The notes below the pieces were generated by a model, which was not told the DNA's origin, ran no database searches, and saw only the letters and a program-made list of their open reading frames with translations. This document shows positions 59,750 to 64,000 of a stretch of DNA of 64,000 nucleotides, one piece after another. Location: NCBI RefSeq assembly GCF_022430525.1, contig NZ_CP092519.1:932454-996453 (forward strand). The letters are read 5' to 3'. The DNA is from Cetobacterium somerae. Lineage in GTDB: Bacteria > Fusobacteriota > Fusobacteriia > Fusobacteriales > Fusobacteriaceae. The translations under genes were made by a program, and so were the position numbers. Position 1 is the stretch's first letter. The number at the start of each line of letters is the position of its first letter.

Positions 59750-60564
59750 TTTTTTCCAATATATGCCTCTTTTAATTCAGAGTCATCTAATTGCATTGAG
59801 CATAGGTAGCTCTTTAACTCTTTGAAAAATTCCTCTTCACTGTGTGGTAACAATTTTATTCCTAATTCGTTTAATCTTTCAATTGTTTTTGTTTTTAAAA
59901 CATTTGAATTACTTACAGCGTAAATAACATCTTTTGGATTTACACCTGTTAATACAACTTCTAGCATGTCTATAAAGTCTGAATTATTTAAGTCTAATCC
60001 TAAAATTAGCGTTGGATAACTTTCCATATCCTCTTTTATATTTCTGAAAAAGTTTTTGTAAAAATCTAAAACTTTTAGCTTTCTAAAGTCTTGGATAGAA
60101 ACGAAAATCTTTTCATGTCTATTTACATCTCCAAGAATCTTATAATGCTTAACCTCTCCATTTGATGCTATTGTAAACTCTTCATCTGTCGGTAATATTT
60201 TTACTACTTTGTTGCAGTTTATATCATCTAAAACTATATCGTAATCTGTTGAAAAAACAGCATTAATCTTATTACTTTCAGAGAAAATATTTAATACCTC
60301 TGCAGTTTCTCTGTTTGTTTCGTACAAATTTTTGATTTTTTTCAATAATGAACTTCTACTGCTAACAACTCCATCTAAATAAACTTGGCTAACTTGGAAT
60401 AAAGAGTTTTCGTCTCTTATGTAGCCCTTTATATTTTCTTTCATATCTTTCATTAACAGTTTAGCTAACTCTCTTCTTGTTGGATATCCAGCGTTTCTTA
60501 CTAAAAAATCACCTAAAAAAAGATTAATTTTGTCTGTATCATTAAATTTATTGAAAAAACTCAT
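59737..60564 (-). CDS. SIR2-like domain protein (zero-frame product)
   Basis: 275 residues. NAGYPTRRELAKLL (24-37) and INAVFSTDYDIVLDD (about 100-114) occupy the places of the G-x-P-x-W-x-x-L and I-x-T-T-N-Y-D-x-L motifs of SIR2-like domains, but the NAD-loop glycines and the TTN are changed (LFLGDFLVR, VFSTD), so NADase activity may be lost. Later HSEEEFFKEL resembles the SIR2-like C-end. No membrane segment. Start ATG 60564 after AGAGGTG, promoter at 60610-60638. It ends right after an A AAA AAG slippery sequence. Confidence 0.75.
   Translation of the reverse strand: MSFFNKFNDTDKINLFLGDFLVRNAGYPTRRELAKLLMKDMKENIKGYIRDENSLFQVSQVYLDGVVSSRSSLLKKIKNLYETNRETAEVLNIFSESNKINAVFSTDYDIVLDDINCNKVVKILPTDEEFTIASNGEVKHYKILGDVNRHEKIFVSIQDFRKLKVLDFYKNFFRNIKEDMESYPTLILGLDLNNSDFIDMLEVVLTGVNPKDVIYAVSNSNVLKTKTIERLNELGIKLLPHSEEEFFKELKSYLCSMQLDDSELKEAYIGKKLFR
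59749..59755 (-). other. candidate programmed -1 frameshift site (A AAA AAG)
   Basis: In the zero frame the codons read GGA AAA AAG, giving the canonical heptamer A AAA AAG used by E. coli dnaX. An SD-like AAAGAGG (59772-59766) ends 10 bases upstream, the same geometry as dnaX. The zero frame stops three codons later (59739-59737). Downstream structure is weak (CAGA/TCTG within TTTC/GAAA). Confidence 0.65.
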
Positions 60565-60609
60565 AGTAACACCTCTCTTTCTTTAAAAAATAAACACTTT
60601 GGCAATATA

Positions 60610-60638
60610 AGTATATCTTAATTTTACCTATTTAACAA
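60610..60638 (-). promoter_or_regulatory. promoter of the SIR2-like/alarmone synthetase operon
   Basis: Minus strand TTGTTA (60638-60633), 17-base spacer, TATACT (60615-60610). Confidence 0.65.
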
Positions 60639-60663
60639 GTATATTCTTTTAAAAAAAATAAAA

Positions 60664-60702
60664 AAAAGTCTGTAAATAATGCTTTATTACTTACAGACTT
60701 TT
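60664..60702 (-). terminator. intrinsic terminator after mnmA
   Basis: AAAAGTCTGTAA/TTACAGACTTTT stem (with an inner TAAT/ATTA pair), T-run on the minus strand, 6 bases past the mnmA stop. Confidence 0.88.
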
Positions 60703-60707
60703 AAAAT

Positions 60708-61763
60708 TTATTTAATTATGAAAGAACTTGCGATAACTTTACCGTCTTCAGTATATAATACTGCTCCTTGTCCTGGAGTAACAGCTCTTACGTTATCCTC
60801 TGTAAATAAAATTTCTATAGTATCTTTATCCACTACTTTTACCTTACATGGATGTAATTTATCTCTAGAACGTGCTTTTACAAAACAATCCATTCCATCT
60901 AACTCTTTTACATCCTCTACTAAAAATAGATTCAGTTGATTTGCAACTAAAGTATTTTTCATAAGGTCTTCGTTGCTTCCAACAATAACTCTGTTGTTTT
61001 TTCTATCTAACTCTATAACATAAAGTGGGTTTGCTGACGCTATTCCCAATCCTTTTCTTTGTCCTATTGTGTAGAATGCTAATCCATTATGTTTTCCTAA
61101 AACTTTTCCTTTTAGATTAACAATTTGTCCTGGTTTTCCAATTTTTCCACCAGTTTTTTCCATTAAAAACTCTTTTAGTTTTCCATCTTCAACAAAACAT
61201 ATCTCTTGAGAGTCTTTTTTAGCATAAACTCTTACACCTAAATCTTTTGCTAACTCTCTAACAGCTGGTTTTTCCATTTTTCCAATTGGGAAAATGATAT
61301 ACTTTAAGTTTTCTTTTTTTATTTGTGATAAGAAATAAACTTGATCCTTATTCATGTCATCACCAATAGCTAATGTACCATCGATGATATTTGCGTAGTG
61401 ACCAGTTGCTAACGCCTCTGCTCCTAACTCTTTTGCAAACTCAATAAGTTTTCCAAATTTTATTTTTCTGTTACAAACCATACATGGATTTGGAGTTCTT
61501 CCTGAGCTGTACTCATCTACGAAATAGTTGATAACCTCTTTTCCAAAATCCTCTGTTACATCTAAAAGATAATGCTCAATACCTAAATCATCACATATTC
61601 TTTTAGCATCCTTATCCTCTTCTCCACAAGTTTTCATAGTTACACCAAAAATTTTGTAACCTTGTTTCTTTAAAAGATAAGCCACTGTAGACGAATCTAC
61701 TCCTCCACTCATAGCTACTGCTATAACTTTGTTTTCGTTTTCTTTATTAAACTCTAAGTTCAT
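60708..61763 (-). CDS. mnmA: tRNA 2-thiouridine(34) synthase MnmA
   Basis: 351 residues. PP-loop AMSGGVDSSTVA near the N-terminus, catalytic Cys pair in NPCMVCN and SQEICFVEDG, GHYA and YTIGQRKGLGI, all typical. It thiolates U34 of tRNA-Lys, Glu and Gln using sulfur relayed from a desulfurase. Start ATG 61763 with AAGGATGG 8 bases upstream; the in-frame ATG at 61775 lies within that sequence. Cys in MKTCGEEDKDA is also family-like. Terminator follows. Confidence 0.95.
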   Translation of the reverse strand: MNLEFNKENENKVIAVAMSGGVDSSTVAYLLKKQGYKIFGVTMKTCGEEDKDAKRICDDLGIEHYLLDVTEDFGKEVINYFVDEYSSGRTPNPCMVCNRKIKFGKLIEFAKELGAEALATGHYANIIDGTLAIGDDMNKDQVYFLSQIKKENLKYIIFPIGKMEKPAVRELAKDLGVRVYAKKDSQEICFVEDGKLKEFLMEKTGGKIGKPGQIVNLKGKVLGKHNGLAFYTIGQRKGLGIASANPLYVIELDRKNNRVIVGSNEDLMKNTLVANQLNLFLVEDVKELDGMDCFVKARSRDKLHPCKVKVVDKDTIEILFTEDNVRAVTPGQGAVLYTEDGKVIASSFIIK

Positions 61764-61796
61764 AAATATTACCATCCTTAATAAAATATTCTATTA

Positions 61797-62408
61797 TTAT
61801 TTGTAGAAGGCAAATATAATAGTTGCAATTCCGAAGATTAGAATTATTAATCCTGAAAGTTTGCTTAGTTTTAAAAGAATATCCATAGTTACTTTCTTTT
61901 TAAAATGATATATTAAAAAGATTGTTGTAAACCATAGTGATGCTCCTCCAATTCCAATTCCAGTTCCTAACTCTAATACTGTCATTTCTCTAATAGGGCT
62001 ATCTAATATCCCAAGAAGTGTATAAATTCCTGCAATTACAAGAATCGACGAGATATTAAATATTGCAAGTAAAAAAGTTTCAAAATAGTCTTGTACTAAA
62101 GTATAGTTATCATCTTCAACCTCTTTAACTTTAGGTTTTCCAAAAAACTTCTTACTCCCTACAAAAATTAAAAATACACTTATCAACACTTTTAGCGGAG
62201 TTTCGAATTTAATAACATAACATTCAACTCTACTTATAAATAGAAATGATATAATACCATAAATTATATCTACAGTTACCATTCCCAGCGCTGATACATA
62301 CGCTTTTTTTTCGCCTTCGATCATAGCCTTTTCCATACAGTAAATGCCCACTGGTCCAAAGGGAAGCGATAATATTAAACCTGTTATAATCCCTTTTAAA
62401 AAAATCAT
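61797..62408 (-). CDS. LysE-family transporter
   Basis: 203 residues, six hydrophobic segments, with the LysE/RhtB signature ILSLPFGPVGIYCMEKA at the N-terminus. These inner-membrane proteins export amino acids such as lysine, arginine, homoserine or threonine; the substrate is not deducible. Start ATG 62408 after GAGGAGA rather than the upstream ATG at 62423, which has no ribosome binding site. 33 bases upstream of mnmA, so probably co-transcribed. Confidence 0.85.
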   Translation of the reverse strand: MIFLKGIITGLILSLPFGPVGIYCMEKAMIEGEKKAYVSALGMVTVDIIYGIISFLFISRVECYVIKFETPLKVLISVFLIFVGSKKFFGKPKVKEVEDDNYTLVQDYFETFLLAIFNISSILVIAGIYTLLGILDSPIREMTVLELGTGIGIGGASLWFTTIFLIYHFKKKVTMDILLKLSKLSGLIILIFGIATIIFAFYK

Positions 62409-62508
62409 AATTTTTCTCCTCAAAAGTGTATTTCTATAAATGTTTTTTCATTTATCAATTCTAGCATAATTCTACTAAAATATAAAGTACTTTCCTTTAA
62501 TTGGGACT

Positions 62509-63126
62509 TTACAGGCTTAGCTGTTTCAATTTAGATTTAACTATCTCAAAAAATTGTTTTCTATCCTCTTCATTATCTCTAATATCCATATTATCTATAT
62601 TTATCTTTAAAACAACTGAATCATTATACTCATTAAAAAAGTTAGAGTACTCTTCATTTAAAGAGTTCCAATACTCTTTTTCAACTCCAAGTTCAAAATC
62701 TCTTCCTCTTTCCTTTATTTTTCTCATAGCATTATCAACACTTGTCTCTAAATAAATAATCAATAATGGATTAGTTCTTGATGATATTAGTTTTTCCCAA
62801 AAAGATTGATATAACGAAAATTCATCGGCTGTCATAAATCCATTTTTTAAGTGCATTTTTGCAAATAAATAGTCACCATAGATACTTCTATCCATAATGC
62901 AACCATTGAATTTAGAAGCTTCTTCTATTATTTCTATTCTTTTATTTAAAAAATACATCTGACTTAATAAAGAATATCTTTCTTTATTTGAATAGAATTT
63001 ATCTAAAAAAGGGTTATCTATATACGGTTCTTGAAAAAACTCTATTGATAACTCTTTAGCTAATAGCTCTCCTAAAGTTGTTTTTCCAGCTCCAACAACT
63101 CCTTCTATACAGATAACATTTTTCAT
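62509..63126 (-). CDS. deoxynucleoside kinase
   Basis: 205 residues of the dNK/dCK/dGK family. P-loop GVVGAGKTT (9-17), FFQEPYIDNPFL with the sugar-contacting Glu, DRSIYGDYLFA (catalytic Asp-Arg), IYLETSVDNAMRKIKERGRDFE lid region. It salvages deoxynucleosides to dNMPs. Probably purine- or pyrimidine-specific, but which is unclear. Start ATG 63126, four bases after the udk stop, so it is expressed with uridine kinase in a nucleoside-salvage pair. Confidence 0.9.
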   Translation of the reverse strand: MKNVICIEGVVGAGKTTLGELLAKELSIEFFQEPYIDNPFLDKFYSNKERYSLLSQMYFLNKRIEIIEEASKFNGCIMDRSIYGDYLFAKMHLKNGFMTADEFSLYQSFWEKLISSRTNPLLIIYLETSVDNAMRKIKERGRDFELGVEKEYWNSLNEEYSNFFNEYNDSVVLKINIDNMDIRDNEEDRKQFFEIVKSKLKQLSL

Positions 63127-63130
63127 AATC

Positions 63131-63763
63131 TTATCCTAACACTCCTTTTTGAAGGAATCTTTTTAAGTTACTTGTTACCATTCCAATAGCAACTTTATTC
63201 TCTCCACCTCTTGGAATTATAACATCTGCATATCTTTTACTTGGCTCACAGAACTCTAAGTACATCGGTTTTACAGTTTTTAAATATTGATTTTTAACAG
63301 ACTCAAAACTTCTTCCTCTCTCTGTCATATCTCTCTCGATTCTTCTTAAGATCATTTCATCAGCATCTGTATCTACGAATATTTTCACATCAAATAACTC
63401 TCTAATTTCTGGAACAGCAAAAATTAATATTCCTTCTACGATTATTATTTTTGATGGGTGTATCTTTACGCATCCCTCTTTTCTAGAGTGAGTTGTGAAA
63501 TCATAGATTGGTCTATCTATTGACTCTCCGTTTACAAGTTTAGTTAAGTGCTCTCTTAATAAATCAAACTCTATAGAATTTGGATGGTCAAAGTTAACTG
63601 CAGCCTTCTCCTCTATCGTTAAATTAGTTAGCTCTTTATAATAAGCATCTTGCTCAACTAGTACTGCGTCTTCTGATTTGAAAGCCTTTACTAAATTATG
63701 TGCTACTGTAGTTTTTCCGCTTCCACTTCCTCCAGCTACTCCGATCAATATGCAATTTTTCAT
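63131..63763 (-). CDS. udk: uridine kinase
   Basis: 210 residues, standard Udk length. P-loop GGSGSGKTT (11-19), VNFDHPNSIEFDLL, RPIYDFTTHSR and VEGILIFAVPEIRELFD are uridine/cytidine kinase signatures; ERDMTERGRSFESV is the lid. It phosphorylates uridine and cytidine to UMP and CMP. Start ATG 63763 after AAGGAGG and an extended -10 promoter. First gene of an operon with the deoxynucleoside kinase. Confidence 0.95.
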   Translation of the reverse strand: MKNCILIGVAGGSGSGKTTVAHNLVKAFKSEDAVLVEQDAYYKELTNLTIEEKAAVNFDHPNSIEFDLLREHLTKLVNGESIDRPIYDFTTHSRKEGCVKIHPSKIIIVEGILIFAVPEIRELFDVKIFVDTDADEMILRRIERDMTERGRSFESVKNQYLKTVKPMYLEFCEPSKRYADVIIPRGGENKVAIGMVTSNLKRFLQKGVLG

Positions 63764-63815
63764 TTTTTGTTTTCCTCCTTAAGTGTTACTGCTTATATTT
63801 TTTTAAATCTTATAC

Positions 63816-63824
63816 ATTATAGCA
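63816..63824 (-). promoter_or_regulatory. extended -10 promoter of udk
   Basis: Minus strand TGCTATAAT (63824-63816), identical to the extended -10 of the DEAD-box gene; about 53 bases upstream of the start. Confidence 0.65.
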
Positions 63825-63924
63825 CATTTTTCAAAAAAAAATAAAATATAATATAAATATAGACTATATATTTTTTTTGATGTATACTTTACGATATAGT
63901 TGTTTTTAAAGGAGAAGATTTTTT

Positions 63925-64000
63925 ATGAGTATGACTGAAAAAGAGATTGACCTTCAGATGAAAAAGGCATTGGAAAAGGTTCCCTTTGAAATAAAAAAAA
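63925..64000 (+). CDS. 5' end of an unidentified gene (partial)
   Basis: ATG 63925 follows AAAGGAGAAG. The first 25 residues (MSMTEKEIDLQMKKALEKV...) are charged and helical with no signal peptide; the frame is open to the window edge. Too short to name. Confidence 0.6.
   Translation, partial: MSMTEKEIDLQMKKALEKVPFEIKK

Noticed and set aside
1-64000. CRISPR array, rRNA genes, insertion sequences or transposases
   Set aside because: No regularly spaced repeats, rRNA signatures, terminal inverted repeats or transposase motifs were seen on either strand.

Overview
The window is a gene-dense, very AT-rich chromosomal segment from a Gram-negative (two-membrane) anaerobe, most likely a member of the Fusobacteriota (Fusobacterium/Cetobacterium type). 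The evidence is the strong A/T bias at third codon positions, near-universal GGAGG-type ribosome binding sites, frequent extended -10 promoters (TGnTATAAT), and outer-membrane and peptidoglycan genes typical of a diderm (a MipA/OmpV-like barrel ending in Phe, a lipoprotein, a class A PBP) alongside Firmicute-like families (SpmA/SpmB, QueH, AddAB-like nuclease). The genus is not proven from sequence alone. No prophage, insertion sequence or CRISPR array is visible.

Layout. 1-9000: phosphodiester and molybdopterin metabolism (GDPD, Mo oxidoreductase), a MATE pump, tiny unknown proteins, a BI-1 family membrane protein, a PfkB sugar kinase, a DEAD-box helicase, an HD phosphohydrolase and tRNA-Ser(GGA). 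9000-18450: HU, a COG2509 flavoprotein, radical SAM proteins, a SIMPL protein, DJ-1, QueH, then rpiR-nagB-nagA for amino-sugar breakdown. 18500-24600: a split YeeE/YedE-type sulfur transporter, NAD(P)HX dehydratase, a tyrosine recombinase, an RsuA-type pseudouridine synthase, two unknown genes and endonuclease IV. 24700-36000: AlaX editing protein, RlmN, PBP1A, a HAD phosphatase, an OmpV-like porin behind a glycosyltransferase-deacetylase fusion, an M29 aminopeptidase, YaaA and an isolated carotenoid-type desaturase. 36100-42800: a DeoR regulator, a repeat-built mechanosensitive-type channel preceded by a 29-residue membrane peptide, a lipoprotein hydrolase, several orphan genes and a probable small RNA. 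42800-45800: glutamate racemase beside a glutamate symporter, and an HdeD-like protein. 45800-63800: a long minus-strand block (LdcA, SpmA/B, ThiB/ThiP-like ABC parts, AddA/AddB-like helicase-nuclease, MogA, cardiolipin synthase, small alarmone synthetase, a SIR2-like gene, MnmA, LysE-like exporter, deoxynucleoside kinase, uridine kinase).

Two observations stand out. (1) At 59749-59755 on the minus strand a SIR2-like gene ends just after an in-phase A AAA AAG slippery heptamer with an SD-like AAAGAGG 10 bases upstream. The -1 frame is open from there through 59548 to the stop at 58775, and its first 67 codons contain no usable start. This fits a programmed -1 frameshift making a fusion of about 596 residues, directly upstream of a small alarmone synthetase. 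(2) At about 41585-41740 an orphan promoter and terminator enclose no gene but three hairpins, each showing a run of C in its loop. This looks like a C-rich regulatory sRNA of the kind that masks Shine-Dalgarno sequences; its second loop is perfectly complementary for 8 bases to the SD of the 29-residue peptide at 38917.

Many convergent gene pairs share bidirectional terminators, several with the stop codon inside the hairpin. Coordinates of starts were chosen from ribosome binding sites, so some differ from the longest possible ORF.
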